Part shown: one piece after another, positions 41,099-53,162 of the stretch
Layout: every line of letters begins with the position of its first letter
Position numbering within the stretch: position 1 is the stretch's first letter
Assembly (NCBI GenBank): GCA_016720345.1
Contig: JADKKV010000006.1
Coordinates: 310,001 to 374,000 of the forward strand
Length of the DNA: 64,000 nt
From: Thermomonas sp.
GTDB taxonomy: Bacteria > Pseudomonadota > Gammaproteobacteria > Xanthomonadales > Xanthomonadaceae
Direction: 5' to 3'
The notes under the pieces: model-generated
The model's database searches: none
Seen by the model: the letters and a program-made list of their open reading frames with translations, nothing else
What the model was told of the DNA's origin: nothing
Translations under genes and position numbers: made by a program

Positions 41099-42988
41099 AT
41101 GCAACCGAGCAACATCTGCCTTCGCATCACCGCACTCGCCACGGCGCTCTCGCTGCCTGCCCTCGCCTTCGCGCAAAGCGACGATGCCAAGGATCTCGAC
41201 AACGTGGTGGTCACCGCCACCCGCACCGCGATCACCGCCGACACCGCCCTGGCCGCGGTCGAGGTCATCGACCGCAAGGACATTGAACAAAGCGCCGCGC
41301 GTTCGCTGCCGGAACTGCTGCGCGGGCGCGCCGGCATCACCCTGGTCAACCAGGGCGGGCTGGGCAAGCTCAGCACCCTGTTCCTGCGCGGCACCGAATC
41401 CGACCACACCCTGTTCCTGGTCGATGGCGTGCGCGTGGGCAATGCGACCTCGGGGCTGGCCTCGCTGCAGGACATCCCGCTGGAACAGCTCGAACGCATC
41501 GAGATCGTGCGCGGCCCGCGTTCCTCGCTGTACGGCGCGGATGCGATCGGCGGCGTGATCCAGCTGTTCACCCGTCGCGGCAGCGGCGATGCCGGCGTGC
41601 GCGGCCGCGGCCAGGCCCGCGTTGGCAGCCAGGGCTTGCTGGAAGCCTCGGCCGGCGTCGACGTGCGCGGCGCGCGCGGCGGCGTCGGCGTCGACCTTGC
41701 CCACCAGTCCACCGATGGCATCAATGCCTGCAGCGGTTTCTACGACCCGAACGACTTCAGCACCGCCGCCGGCTGTTTCATCGCCCCCGGCACGCATCTG
41801 GATCGCGACGGCTACCGCAACGACAATGCCAGCCTGCGCGCGGACTTCGCACCGAACGAGGCCTGGCAATTCGAAGCACAGGCGTTGCGCGCCGCCGGCC
41901 ACAACGATTACGACGGCGACTACGCGGACAACTCCGACATCGTGCAGCAGGTCGTCGGCGGCAGCGTGCGCTGGAAAGCCTCCGAAGCCGCGCAGCTGAA
42001 GCTGAGCGTCGGCCGCAACACCGATACCTCCGACAACCATGTCGGCAGCAGCTTCGCCAACCGCTTCGACACCACCCGCGACAGCGCCAGCCTGCAGGGC
42101 GACTTCAGCGTTGCAACGGGCCACGCGCTGACCGCCGGCTTCGACTGGTTGCGCGACCGCGCCGACGTGCAGGATCCGTGGACGCCGTTCCCGCCCGTCT
42201 CGCGCGGAAACCGCGCCGCGTTCGCGCAGTACCAGGGCAAGCTCAACGCGCATGACCTGCAGGCCAGCCTGCGCCGCGACGACAACGACCAGTTCGGCGG
42301 CAAGACCACCGGCGGCATCGCCTGGGGCTATGGCTTCGCCGAGGGCTGGCGCGTCACCGCCAGCCACGCCACCGCGTTCAAGGCGCCCAGCTTCAACGAG
42401 TTGTACTACCCGTTCTTCGGCAACCCCGCGCTGCGTCCGGAGTCCGCGCGCAGCAGCGAGCTGTCGCTTCGGCACGACAACGGCGGCTGGCAGTGGCAGC
42501 TCAATGCCTACCGCAACGACATCGATGACCTGATCGTGTACGACACCGCGATCTTCGCGGCGAACAACATCGAAAGCGCACGCATCCGCGGCGTCGAACT
42601 CACCGCCAGCGGCCGGCTCGGGGCGTGGGACGTGCGCGGCCAGCTCGGCACCCTGGATGCGCGCAACCTCAGCACCGGCGGCAACCATGGCAAGCGGCTG
42701 CCGCGCCGGCCGCAACGCAGTGCGCGGATCGACCTCGACCGCGACCTCGGCGATCTCGGTTTCGGGATCAGTGGCATCGCCGAAGGCGCGCGTTGGGACG
42801 ATGTCGCCAACACCTTGCGCGTGGGCGGCTACGGCACCGTGGACGCGCGCGCCAGCTGGCGCTTCGCGGCCGGATGGACATTGCAGGCGAGCCTGGTCAA
42901 CGCCTTCGATCGCCGCTACGAAACCACCGCGTACTACAACCAGCCGGGCCGCGAATGGAGCCTGGGCCTGCGCTGGCAGCCGCGGTAA
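41099..42988 (+). CDS. btuB: TonB-dependent vitamin B12 receptor BtuB
   Basis: The 629-residue outer-membrane protein starts MQPSNICLRITALATALSLP with a signal peptide cleaved near AFAQS; the longer frame reads through the riboswitch leader and is rejected. A TonB box-like DLDNVVVTATR, a plug domain with RGTESDHTLFLVDGVRVGNA and LERIEIVRGPRSSLYGADAI, and a 22-strand barrel ending in EWSLGLRWQPR fit BtuB. The upstream cobalamin riboswitch supports the substrate. No btuCDF genes are adjacent. Confidence 0.92.
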   Translation: MQPSNICLRITALATALSLPALAFAQSDDAKDLDNVVVTATRTAITADTALAAVEVIDRKDIEQSAARSLPELLRGRAGITLVNQGGLGKLSTLFLRGTESDHTLFLVDGVRVGNATSGLASLQDIPLEQLERIEIVRGPRSSLYGADAIGGVIQLFTRRGSGDAGVRGRGQARVGSQGLLEASAGVDVRGARGGVGVDLAHQSTDGINACSGFYDPNDFSTAAGCFIAPGTHLDRDGYRNDNASLRADFAPNEAWQFEAQALRAAGHNDYDGDYADNSDIVQQVVGGSVRWKASEAAQLKLSVGRNTDTSDNHVGSSFANRFDTTRDSASLQGDFSVATGHALTAGFDWLRDRADVQDPWTPFPPVSRGNRAAFAQYQGKLNAHDLQASLRRDDNDQFGGKTTGGIAWGYGFAEGWRVTASHATAFKAPSFNELYYPFFGNPALRPESARSSELSLRHDNGGWQWQLNAYRNDIDDLIVYDTAIFAANNIESARIRGVELTASGRLGAWDVRGQLGTLDARNLSTGGNHGKRLPRRPQRSARIDLDRDLGDLGFGISGIAEGARWDDVANTLRVGGYGTVDARASWRFAAGWTLQASLVNAFDRRYETTAYYNQPGREWSLGLRWQPR

Positions 42989-43023
42989 ACGACGCTTTCC
43001 GGAGCGGCAACGCAGGGATGCGA

Positions 43024-43053
43024 CAGGCCCGGCAGGGATGCCGGGCCTGCTTT
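43024..43053. terminator. Terminator between btuB and the convergent TPR gene
   Basis: CAGGCCCGGC and GCCGGGCCTG form a 10-bp stem with the loop AGGGAT, followed by CTTTC on the plus strand. Confidence 0.75.
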
Positions 43054-43062
43054 CTTGCGCGG

Positions 43063-44145
43063 TCAGCCCGAGGCAGGCTCGTCGATGGTCCGGATCGCGC
43101 GCTGCGCGGTGCGATGCGCCTCGAGACTGCCGGCGCGCTGGCGCGAACGCCGGGCCGCATCCTGCTTGCCCTGCTTCTCGTAGGAATCGGCGAGCTTGCG
43201 GTGGAACTCGGGTTCATCCGGCATCAACCGGATCGCGCGCCGGTAGTGGACGACCGCATCGTCGTTCGCCCCGGATTGCGCCAGTGCCTGCGCGATCAGG
43301 AACTGCGAGAACGGATCGCTGGCCTGCGCGCGCTGCAGGCGCTTTTCGTAGGCGGCCGCGCGCTGCGCGTCACCGGTACTGTGGTACATCCCCACCAGGT
43401 TCCCGAGCGCGCCGACGTGGTCGCGCTGCAGCTGCAATGCCTGCAGGTAGGCGCGTTCCGCGGCCTCGCGCCGGCCGGAGCGCCAGTGCACCACGCCGGC
43501 ATTGCTCCACGCCGTCACGCTCTCCGGATCGAGCGCCAGCGCTGACGCGATCTCCCTCGTCGCGACCGCGTCGTCGCCCCGCACCAACTGCTCCACCGCG
43601 TTGTTGTTGTGCAGCAACGCCACGGCCTGCGCATCGGTGATGGCCTCAGGCTCGCCTGCGGTGACCAGCGAACGCCTTGCCACGTCGACCGAATGCCAGC
43701 GCCCGTCGATCCTTACCCCGGCATTGACGTGGCTGGTACGGAACACGGTGTCGCCGAGCACGCGCATCGCCAGCGCGTCGCCGGATGCCTGCGCACGCGC
43801 CTGCAACCCGGAAGCGCGCGCCAACGCGACGAACATCAGCGTGAACGACAGGCAGTTCACCCTGCGCTGCGCGTAGCTCCCGGCGATGCCATCGGTCGGA
43901 TGCTCCTGGTAGCGCAAGGCGAGGCCATCGTCGGCAATCATGAAATCGATCAGCTGCTGCACCCGCGCAAGTTCCGGCCCGCGCGCATCCGGCAGGCGCG
44001 CATCGAGCGCCAGCCGCAAGCCTTCGGGCAATGCGAGCGCGGCCTGCGTTTGCGAGCGGGTGTCGGGCACGCCGGGCACGGCGCCGGCAAACCCGGAATG
44101 GCCGGTGCCGGCCAGCAGCAACAGGAGCATCGCCATCCGCCGCAT
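43063..44145 (-). CDS. Secreted transglutaminase-like TPR protein
   Basis: The 360-residue product starts MRRMAMLLLLLAGTGHSGFA with a signal peptide, at an ATG behind AAGGACG; the open frame continues far upstream without support. The N-terminal half is transglutaminase-like with RRVNCLSFTLMFVALARASG (candidate Cys), a His in SHVNAGVRIDGRW and Asp in SVDVARR. The C-terminal half has about four tetratricopeptide repeats (AWSNAGVVHWRSGRREAAER and similar). The family is common in Xanthomonadaceae; the role is unknown, probably periplasmic. Confidence 0.8.
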   Translation of the reverse strand: MRRMAMLLLLLAGTGHSGFAGAVPGVPDTRSQTQAALALPEGLRLALDARLPDARGPELARVQQLIDFMIADDGLALRYQEHPTDGIAGSYAQRRVNCLSFTLMFVALARASGLQARAQASGDALAMRVLGDTVFRTSHVNAGVRIDGRWHSVDVARRSLVTAGEPEAITDAQAVALLHNNNAVEQLVRGDDAVATREIASALALDPESVTAWSNAGVVHWRSGRREAAERAYLQALQLQRDHVGALGNLVGMYHSTGDAQRAAAYEKRLQRAQASDPFSQFLIAQALAQSGANDDAVVHYRRAIRLMPDEPEFHRKLADSYEKQGKQDAARRSRQRAGSLEAHRTAQRAIRTIDEPASG

Positions 44146-44240
44146 CGTCCTTCCGTTGCGGGTGCGCGCACCCGCGGCAGGGAGTCGGCGCCAGTATGCG
44201 CCGATCGGGCGGCGGCACCAGTGACTGGCCCGGCCGGCTT

Positions 44241-44903
44241 TCAGCGCACCGGGGGTGCCTGTACCGAGGATGCGATCAACGCCTGCGCGGTCCAGTACAG
44301 GGCGAGCAGCAGGGCCTGCGCGGCGACGAACGGCAACGCGAAGCGGTCGATCGCCAGGATCGCGTCGGAGCCGAGGAAACAGGCGCCTCCGATCGCGGCA
44401 CAGGCGGTCGCGGCATCGCGGCGGCGCCACCAGACCGCTGCGGCCTGCGCCGCCATCGCCGCCAGCACCGCCACGTACGCCAGCACCGGCAGCCGCAGGC
44501 CGGGCGGCAGCGACGGCCACAGCCAGGCCAGTACCACCCCCGCCAGCAGCGCGTAGAGCACGAACGGCCAGGCCGCGGCGAACAGCGGCGCGCGTTGCCG
44601 GTAGCCGTGCAGGTAGGCCAGATGCCCGAGCAGGAAACTGCCAAGCCCGGCCATGAACGCGGGTTCGCCGTCCAGCATCAGCAGCACGTCGCCGGCCAGG
44701 CCCAACAGCAGGCCGGCCACGATCGCGCGCCGGTAGCGCGGCTCGTCGCAGAGCACGCGCAACGCCAGCGCGATCACCGCGAGCGTGGCCAATGGCTTGG
44801 CGAGCAGGAACAGCACGCGCATCCCGGGCAGGTACAGGCCGAGGATGGCGACCGACGCCAGCACGGCGATGCCGGCCAGCCAGGGTTTCGATGCAGGGGT
44901 CAT
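44241..44903 (-). CDS. YhhN-family membrane protein (lysoplasmalogenase-like)
   Basis: The 220-residue protein begins MTPASKPWLAGIAVLASVAI, and eight hydrophobic segments fit the YhhN/TMEM86 family. Characteristic pieces are LLAKPLATLAVIALAL, GLLLGLAGDVLLMLDGEPAF with the conserved GDxxLM, GHLAYLHGY, and GSDAILAIDRF. Vertebrate TMEM86B hydrolyses lysoplasmalogens; bacterial substrates are less certain. I chose the ATG at 44903 because the hydrophobic core starts there. Confidence 0.85.
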   Translation of the reverse strand: MTPASKPWLAGIAVLASVAILGLYLPGMRVLFLLAKPLATLAVIALALRVLCDEPRYRRAIVAGLLLGLAGDVLLMLDGEPAFMAGLGSFLLGHLAYLHGYRQRAPLFAAAWPFVLYALLAGVVLAWLWPSLPPGLRLPVLAYVAVLAAMAAQAAAVWWRRRDAATACAAIGGACFLGSDAILAIDRFALPFVAAQALLLALYWTAQALIASSVQAPPVR

Positions 44904-44989
44904 GGCCCAGTGTGCGCGATGCGGGTATCGCCACGCCACAACGCGCGAGGCCCGCCGCAGCGGGCCCCGCACGACACCCGCGGGAGCGG

Positions 44990-47509
44990 TTACTTGCCGC
45001 CGAACCGGTACGCCACGCGCAGCCCGTACATCCGCGGTGCGCCGACGATGTAGGTCGGCAGGCCGAGCTGCTGCCCGCTGTTGCCGGCGTCGATCAGGTA
45101 GTCCTCGTCGGCGAGGTTGGAGCCCCACGCCTGCACTTCCCAGCCGTTCGCCAGCGTCACCCCGAGGTTGAGGTTGAGCAGGCCGTAGCTGTCCTGGTCG
45201 ATGCCGGGATAGTCGTCGTTGTTGATGTCCTCGAAGTAAACCCGCGAACGCCAGGTGTAGTTCGGGCGCACGAAGAACTCGTGGCCACCGGCGAACGGGA
45301 CGCGCACGTCCAGCCCCATCGCCACGGTGTTCTCCGGGGTCAGCCGGAACTGGTTGCCGGCCAGCAGCTGCGGGTTGCCGTCGTCGTCGCGGTCGTCGAA
45401 GCGGGCGTGGGTCCAGCCGTAGTTGAGGAAGCCGCTGACGTGGTCGCTGAAGCGCCCGATCAGCGATGCTTCCAGGCCCTTGGCGGTGGCATTGCCGCCG
45501 TTGCTGGTGAGCGGGCGGATGGTGCCCGGGACCGCGGTCTGGAAGTTGGTGTAGCTGTAGTGGTAGGCGGCGAAGTCGTAGACCAGGCGGCCGTCCGCGG
45601 CGGAGCCCTTGAGCCCTGCCTCGAAGCTGTCGACGGTCTCCGCCGGCACCTCTTCCACGCCACCGCCGCCTACCTGCAACACGTCCGGGCGTTGCCCGCG
45701 CGAGTAGCTGGCATAGCCGTTGACGTCGTCGCTGAACTTGTAGCTGGCGACCACGCGGCCGACCACCGAGTCATAGCTCTTCGAGGCATTGATGCGCGCG
45801 GTCGGGGCGAACAGGATGTTCGGGAACGCCGGCGGGGTGGCCAGCACGAAGCCGAACCAGCTTGGCACGCCGGCATAGTCGGCCTGGTAGCCGGAGGTCA
45901 GCTTTTCGTGGGTCCAGCGCAGGCCGGCGGTGAGGTCGAGGCGTTCGTTGACCGACCAGGTGCCGTCCGCGAACAGTTCGATCGCCTCCACTTCACCGTA
46001 GTTGGTGTACTGCTCGACGTGGTTCGGATTCAGCGGGAAGAACGCCGGCAGGCCGGGCACGCCCGGGTTCGGCAGGCCCGGCAGGCCGCCGAGGCTGAAG
46101 CCGGTGTTCGGGGTGCCATCCGGGTTCAGCGGATACAGCACCGGCACCTGCGGCAGCGGCGGCGTGGGGATGTTGCAGCCGGCGGAACCCCAGCTACCGC
46201 CGTTGCCCACGCAGATCGCCTGGTTGATCTGCGGCGCCAGCACCGGCGACAGCAGCGCGTACAGGCTGCGTTCGTCGGTGCGGATCGGCACCTGCTGCGA
46301 ACCGGATTCGCTGAACCAGCTGCCGCCGACGAAGCCGCGGAACGCGCCGCCGGCATCGAAGTTGAAGCGCACTTCCTGGCTGAACTGCCTGCCTTCGGCG
46401 ATCTCGGCGGATTCGATCAGCGAAAGCTGGGAACCGTCGCCATCGAATTCTTCGTGCGAATCGAATTCGCGCCAGCCGGTGATGGTGGACAGCGACCAGT
46501 CGTCGCTCAGCCAGAACTGGCCGAGCAGGCTGACGCCGGTGACCGTGCGGTCGAGCCCGAGATCGTCGCCGCGATTGAGGTCGGCGGTGCGGTCGAACAC
46601 GTCGGTGCTGCCGCCGCGCGTGGGCAGCGGCGCGATGAAGATGCGCGGGCGCACCGGGGTGTAGTAGCCGGTGCTGCGGAACGCGGTGCCCGGCGGTGTG
46701 TCCTTCTGGTGATTGACGATCAGGTCCAGCCCGGACGCCTCGCCGAGGTCCAGGCGCAGGCTGCCACGCACCGCGAAGGTGTCCTTGCCGTTGAGGTCGC
46801 CGCCGGCGAGGTTGTCGACATAGCCGTCGCGCTGCTGGTGGAACACCGCCAGCCGGCCGTACAGCTTGTCTTCGGCCAGCGGCGCGTTGACGAAGCCGTT
46901 GAAGTAGGTCTCGCCGTAAGTGCCGAAGCCGGCGCGGAAGGCGCCCTCGCTGGCGTTCACCGCCTTGTTCTGGATCAGGTGCACCGCGCCGATCTGCGCG
47001 CCGCGGCCGAACAGGGTGCCCTGCGGGCCGCGCAGGATCTCCACCCGCTGCATGTCGAACAGTTCCACCACCGAGCCGCGCGAGCGGCTGATCGAGACCC
47101 CGTCCTGGAACACGGACACGCGCGGCGCCACCTGTGCATCGCCGCTGTCGGAGGTCACCCCGCGGATCACGAAGCCGGGGTTGTTCGGGCTCTGCACCTG
47201 GGTCTGCAGCCCGGGCACGTAGTTGCCGAGCTGCTCGAAACCGTCGATGCCGGTGGCCTGCAGGAACTCGCCGGAGTACGCGGAGATCGCGATCGGCACG
47301 TCCTGCACCTGCTGCTCGCGCTTCTGCGCGGTGACCACGATGGTGTCCAGGGTCGCTGGCGTGTCCTGCGGCGGCGCGGCCGGCGCGGCGGGCGCGTCCT
47401 GCGCCAGCGCCGCCATCGGCAGCAGCGGCGCGGCCAGCAGGGCAAGGTGCAGGGCGATCGAAAGCTGGCGCAGGCGCGGCGCGGGCTGCTGCTGGAAAGT
47501 GGCGCTCAT
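44990..47509 (-). CDS. TonB-dependent outer-membrane receptor
   Basis: The 839-residue protein starts MSATFQQQPAPRLRQLSIAL with a signal peptide ending near AALAQD, at the ATG at 47509. The plug domain has TLDTIVVTAQKREQQVQDVP, IRGVTSDSGDAQVAPRVSVF and VEILRGPQGTLFGRGAQIGA, typical of the large sphingomonad/xanthomonad receptor family. The barrel ends MYGLRVAYRFGGK. A Pro/Gly-rich loop (SLGGLPGLPNPGVPGLPAFF) around residue 480 is unusual. Substrate unknown. It diverges from the phoD-like gene. Confidence 0.9.
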   Translation of the reverse strand: MSATFQQQPAPRLRQLSIALHLALLAAPLLPMAALAQDAPAAPAAPPQDTPATLDTIVVTAQKREQQVQDVPIAISAYSGEFLQATGIDGFEQLGNYVPGLQTQVQSPNNPGFVIRGVTSDSGDAQVAPRVSVFQDGVSISRSRGSVVELFDMQRVEILRGPQGTLFGRGAQIGAVHLIQNKAVNASEGAFRAGFGTYGETYFNGFVNAPLAEDKLYGRLAVFHQQRDGYVDNLAGGDLNGKDTFAVRGSLRLDLGEASGLDLIVNHQKDTPPGTAFRSTGYYTPVRPRIFIAPLPTRGGSTDVFDRTADLNRGDDLGLDRTVTGVSLLGQFWLSDDWSLSTITGWREFDSHEEFDGDGSQLSLIESAEIAEGRQFSQEVRFNFDAGGAFRGFVGGSWFSESGSQQVPIRTDERSLYALLSPVLAPQINQAICVGNGGSWGSAGCNIPTPPLPQVPVLYPLNPDGTPNTGFSLGGLPGLPNPGVPGLPAFFPLNPNHVEQYTNYGEVEAIELFADGTWSVNERLDLTAGLRWTHEKLTSGYQADYAGVPSWFGFVLATPPAFPNILFAPTARINASKSYDSVVGRVVASYKFSDDVNGYASYSRGQRPDVLQVGGGGVEEVPAETVDSFEAGLKGSAADGRLVYDFAAYHYSYTNFQTAVPGTIRPLTSNGGNATAKGLEASLIGRFSDHVSGFLNYGWTHARFDDRDDDGNPQLLAGNQFRLTPENTVAMGLDVRVPFAGGHEFFVRPNYTWRSRVYFEDINNDDYPGIDQDSYGLLNLNLGVTLANGWEVQAWGSNLADEDYLIDAGNSGQQLGLPTYIVGAPRMYGLRVAYRFGGK

Positions 47510-47532
47510 GGTTTCCCCCAAGGAAGTCGGTG

Positions 47533-47545
47533 TTGTCGGCGACAA
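47533..47545. repeat. 13-bp palindrome between the TonB receptor and phoD-like genes
   Basis: TTGTCGGCGACAA is a perfect palindrome with a single central base, 24 bases before the receptor start codon. It could be an operator; no regulator is adjacent. Confidence 0.35.
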
Positions 47546-47651
47546 ACGCTAGAGTGTGGAAAGCGCTTGTTGCCGTCCGGTGACGTTCCGGTCCCACCCC
47601 TGAAACGTCGCGGCACGATCTTAGACGTTTTCGCCCACCCAGACCCCGCCC

Positions 47652-49781
47652 ATGCCCATCGACCCCGGCCGCCGTCGCCTGCTGAAAACCCTGGTGGCGA
47701 GCGCCGCCGCCCTGCCCTTCGCCAGCTGCCTCGCGCTCGCCGGGGACGTCCAGGTACCGACGGATCAGGCGCTGTTCCCGCAGGGCGTGGCCTCGGGCGA
47801 CCCGCGCCCGGACCGGGTGCTGCTGTGGACGCGTGCACCCGCGGCCAGCGGCGATGTGCGTGTGCGACTGCAAGTCGCGCTGGACCCTGGGTTCACGCAA
47901 CTGCTGGTCGAACGCGACCTGCTGGCGCGCGCCGACGCCGACCACTGCCTGCGCGTGCGCATCGAGGGACTGGCCGCCGGCAGCGATTACCACTATCGCT
48001 TCCTGCGCAAGACCGCGGGTGGCTGGCGCAGCTCGCGCCACGGCCGCACCCGCACCGCGCCGGCAGCGGACAGCACCGCGCCGGTGCGCTTCGGCGTGGC
48101 CTGCTGCCAGCACTTCGAAGGCCGCTGGTACAACAGCCTGCACGCGCTGCTGGCCGACCCGCCGGATTTCCTGCTGCACCTGGGCGACGCGATCTACGAG
48201 TACGCCGGCGACCCGGCCGCCAGCGGCGAGCGCCACATCGCATTCGACGACGCCGCCGGCGCGATCTCCGATGGCGCGCACGGCAATCCCTGCGCACGCA
48301 GCCTCGACAACTACCGGCAGTTGCACCGGATCTACCGCAGCGATGCGTTGTGGCAGCGACTGCTGGCGACGGTGCCGCTGGTGGCGATCTGGGACGACCA
48401 CGAGTTCGCCAACGACTGCTGGCAGGACGTGGCGACCTACGGCAACGGCCTGCGCGACGAACGCGACACCCAGCGGCGGCGCAATGCCGAGCAGGCCTAC
48501 TTCGAATTCATGCCGGTGGACATCGATGTCGGCGCGACCGGCGCCGACGGCGCGCAAGCGGTCGATGCCGGCCTGCTGTTCCCGCAAACCCGGCTATGGC
48601 GGGAGCTGCGCTTCGGCCGCGACGCCCATCTGTTCCTGACCGACTACCGCAGCGCGCGCCCCGACCACCCGATCCCGGAGGACGCGTTCCCGGGCGGCCT
48701 TGCCTACGACGAGGCGGCGCTGCGCGAATGGCTGCCGAAGGCGGTCATCGACTTCGGGACGGTATCGAAACTGCTGCTGCCCTACGTCGACCAGTCGCAC
48801 CCGCTATGGCCGAAATGGCGCAAGCCGCTGCAGCGCGCGCTCAACCGTGGCTACCGCGACGCCGGTCTGGACAAGCGCGCGGCGGCCAGGCGGGTGCGCG
48901 ACATCCTCGCCGCACCGATCGCACTGATGGTGCTGCGCAAGCTGCTGGAGCGCTACAACGACGCCGTGCCCGGCTTCATGCGCGCGCCATTGCCGGACCG
49001 CGACGAAAGTGGCCTGCCGTTGGGGTTGCCGTGGGTGGCGATGGGCAAGACCGGGCTGTTCGCGGAACTGGGCTGCCGCTACTTCGTGGTCAAGGACAGC
49101 TACGACCTGCTGGCGGCGCTGCGCGATGCGCAGGGCGAGGCCCCGGCGCTGGGCCAGGCGCAGGCGGCGTGGCTGCGCGAACGCCTGGCCGCCAGCGACG
49201 CGCGCTGGAAGATCGTCGCAAGTTCAGTGGCGATGGTGCCGATGGTGGTCGACCTCGCCCGTCCCGACCTTGAAGCGCCGCCGCTGTACCGGCGCCGCTT
49301 CTACCTCAACGTCGACCAGTGGGACGGCTTCCCGCGCCAGCGCCGCGCGCTGCTGGACACGTTCGACGCGGCCGGCGGCGTGGTCCTGCTGTCCGGCGAC
49401 ATCCACGCCGGCTTCGCGGCGCAACACACCCCGCGCACCGTGGAGTTCACCCTGCCGGCGGTGTCTTCGACCACCCTGCACGAAATGTCGTCGAACAGTG
49501 CCGCCGCCGATGCCGACAACGCCGAAGCCGGCAAGCGCATGGTCGCGGCGCTGGAGTCGCTGCTGCTGGAGGGCGATCCGGGCCTGCGTTACGTGCAGTC
49601 CAGGCGGCACGGCGTCGGCACCGCCCGCGTCGATGCGGGTGCGTTCGCGTTCGAAGTCACCGAACTTCCGGCGACCCTGTGCCGGACGTGCCATTACGAA
49701 GATGGAGCCGCAGTGCTCGCGCAGGCAAGCGTGCGCCGCTTCGCGGTGGATGCGGCCACGCACACGCTGGAGGACGGCTGA
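47652..49781 (+). CDS. phoD: PhoD-like alkaline phosphatase/phosphodiesterase
   Basis: The 709-residue protein has a twin-arginine signal (PGRRRLLKTL, residues 5-14), an N-terminal Ig-like domain (GVASGDPRPDRVLLWTR), and a metallophosphatase domain with FGVACCQHFEGRWY, HLGDAIYEYAG, AIWDDHEFANDCW and VVLLSGDIHAGFAA. These are the PhoD metal-binding segments. Tat-exported PhoD enzymes release phosphate from diesters and monoesters. It is longer than Bacillus PhoD because of inserts in the middle. No Pho box was recognised upstream. Confidence 0.88.
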   Translation: MPIDPGRRRLLKTLVASAAALPFASCLALAGDVQVPTDQALFPQGVASGDPRPDRVLLWTRAPAASGDVRVRLQVALDPGFTQLLVERDLLARADADHCLRVRIEGLAAGSDYHYRFLRKTAGGWRSSRHGRTRTAPAADSTAPVRFGVACCQHFEGRWYNSLHALLADPPDFLLHLGDAIYEYAGDPAASGERHIAFDDAAGAISDGAHGNPCARSLDNYRQLHRIYRSDALWQRLLATVPLVAIWDDHEFANDCWQDVATYGNGLRDERDTQRRRNAEQAYFEFMPVDIDVGATGADGAQAVDAGLLFPQTRLWRELRFGRDAHLFLTDYRSARPDHPIPEDAFPGGLAYDEAALREWLPKAVIDFGTVSKLLLPYVDQSHPLWPKWRKPLQRALNRGYRDAGLDKRAAARRVRDILAAPIALMVLRKLLERYNDAVPGFMRAPLPDRDESGLPLGLPWVAMGKTGLFAELGCRYFVVKDSYDLLAALRDAQGEAPALGQAQAAWLRERLAASDARWKIVASSVAMVPMVVDLARPDLEAPPLYRRRFYLNVDQWDGFPRQRRALLDTFDAAGGVVLLSGDIHAGFAAQHTPRTVEFTLPAVSSTTLHEMSSNSAAADADNAEAGKRMVAALESLLLEGDPGLRYVQSRRHGVGTARVDAGAFAFEVTELPATLCRTCHYEDGAAVLAQASVRRFAVDAATHTLEDG

Positions 49782-49784
49782 GGT

Positions 49785-51617
<1,833 letters not shown>

Positions 51618-51690
51618 GCATGTTCATCCATGGAAGCAAGTGCGCCAGTTTACCGCCGGTCGCCGCGCCCGCGACGTCGTTGCCCGACGG

Positions 51691-53064
51691 CTACGCCTTC
51701 GGCTTCCTGTGTGGGCGCTGCCATCCATCCAGCGTGCTCTGCCGGGCGCGCGCCACCGTCAGCTTCCCGGCCGGCGCGTCCTTGGTGATCACCGACCCGG
51801 CCGCGATGGTCGCGCCCTCGCCCACCGTCACCGGCGCCACCAGCGATGCGTTCGAACCGATGAAGGCGTGATCCTCGATGGTGGTGGTGGACTTGTTCGC
51901 CCCGTCGTAGTTGCAGGTGATGGTGCCGGCGCCGATGTTCACGCCCGCGCCGAGCACCGCATCGCCGAGGTAGCTCAGGTGGTTGGCCTTGCTGCCGACC
52001 CCGACCGTCGCGTTCTTGGTCTCGACGAAGTTGCCGATGTGGGCGCCGTCGGCGAGCACGGTGCCGGGCCGCAGCCGCGCGAACGGGCCGATCGTCACCG
52101 CGCCTTCGGTGCGCGCGCCGTCGAGGTCGCAATGCGCGCGCACCTCGGTGCCCGCCGCCAGCGAGACATCCTTGAGCCGGCAGAACGGGCCGATGCGCAC
52201 GCCGTCGCCGAGGGTCACCTCGCCCTCGAACACCACGTCGACGTCGATTTCGACGTCGCGGCCCACCCGCACCCGGCCGCGGATGTCGATGCGGGCGGGA
52301 TCGGCGACGCGCGCGCCGTCCATGCACAGCGCGCGCACCTGCCGCCGCTGGAATGCGCGCTCGAGCTGCGCCAGCTGCCACGGGTCGTTCGCGCCTTCGG
52401 TTTCCAGCGGATCGGCGACCACCACGATCTCCGCGGCTGCGTACTCGTCCGCAGCCGCGGCGAACACGTCGGTCAGGTAGTACTCGCCCTGCGCGTTGTC
52501 GTTGCGCAGGTGCTCCAGCCAGCGCCGCAGCGCGGTGGCGTCGGCAACGATCACCCCGGTGTTGACCAGGTGGATCCGGCGCTGCACCTCGTCCGCGTCC
52601 TTCTGCTCGACGATCGCGGCCACCCGCCCCTCGGCATCCCGCACGATGCGGCCGTAGCCGGTGGGGTCCTGCAGGTCCGCCGCCAGCACCGCCAGCCGCC
52701 CGGGGGCCTGCAGCAGGCGTTCCAGCGAGGCCGGGGTGATCAGCGGCACGTCGCCGTACAGCACCAGCACGCGCGCATCGTCGGGCACGTCCGGCATCGC
52801 CTGCTGCACCGCGTGGCCGGTCCCCAGCTGCCGCGCCTGTTCCGCCCAGTACAGGTCGGGCTGGTCGGCGAACGCGGCGCGCACCTGCTCGCCGCCGTGG
52901 CCATGGACGATGTGCACGCCGGCCGGGTCCAGCGCGCGCGCGGCGTCCACCGCATGCGCCAGCATCGGCCGCCCGGCGATCGCCTGCAGCACCTTCGGCA
53001 CCGCGGATTTCATGCGCTTGCCTTCGCCGGCGGCAAGGATGACGACGTGCAGGGGAACGGTCAT
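51691..53064 (-). CDS. glmU: Bifunctional GlcNAc-1-P uridyltransferase / GlcN-1-P acetyltransferase
   Basis: The 457-residue protein has the N-terminal uridyltransferase signature [20 protein letters not shown] and [13 protein letters not shown], then a left-handed beta-helix acetyltransferase domain (from about 250; [40 protein letters not shown]). It makes UDP-N-acetylglucosamine. It precedes glmS in the same direction. Confidence 0.97.
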   Translation of the reverse strand: MTVPLHVVILAAGEGKRMKSAVPKVLQAIAGRPMLAHAVDAARALDPAGVHIVHGHGGEQVRAAFADQPDLYWAEQARQLGTGHAVQQAMPDVPDDARVLVLYGDVPLITPASLERLLQAPGRLAVLAADLQDPTGYGRIVRDAEGRVAAIVEQKDADEVQRRIHLVNTGVIVADATALRRWLEHLRNDNAQGEYYLTDVFAAAADEYAAAEIVVVADPLETEGANDPWQLAQLERAFQRRQVRALCMDGARVADPARIDIRGRVRVGRDVEIDVDVVFEGEVTLGDGVRIGPFCRLKDVSLAAGTEVRAHCDLDGARTEGAVTIGPFARLRPGTVLADGAHIGNFVETKNATVGVGSKANHLSYLGDAVLGAGVNIGAGTITCNYDGANKSTTTIEDHAFIGSNASLVAPVTVGEGATIAAGSVITKDAPAGKLTVARARQSTLDGWQRPHRKPKA

Positions 53065-53162
53065 GGGCTATTCCGGTTGCGGACCGGGCGATTCTAGCGG
53101 CAGCCCCGCTTCGCCGGCATGCAGCGATTGACGACGCCCGCGGAAGCCCTAGCATCGGCCGG

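Noticed and set aside
44792..49273. A 1493-codon plus-strand open frame across the TonB receptor and phoD-like genes
   Set aside because: It is antisense or out of frame to two genes with full family signatures, and its translation has no recognisable domain.
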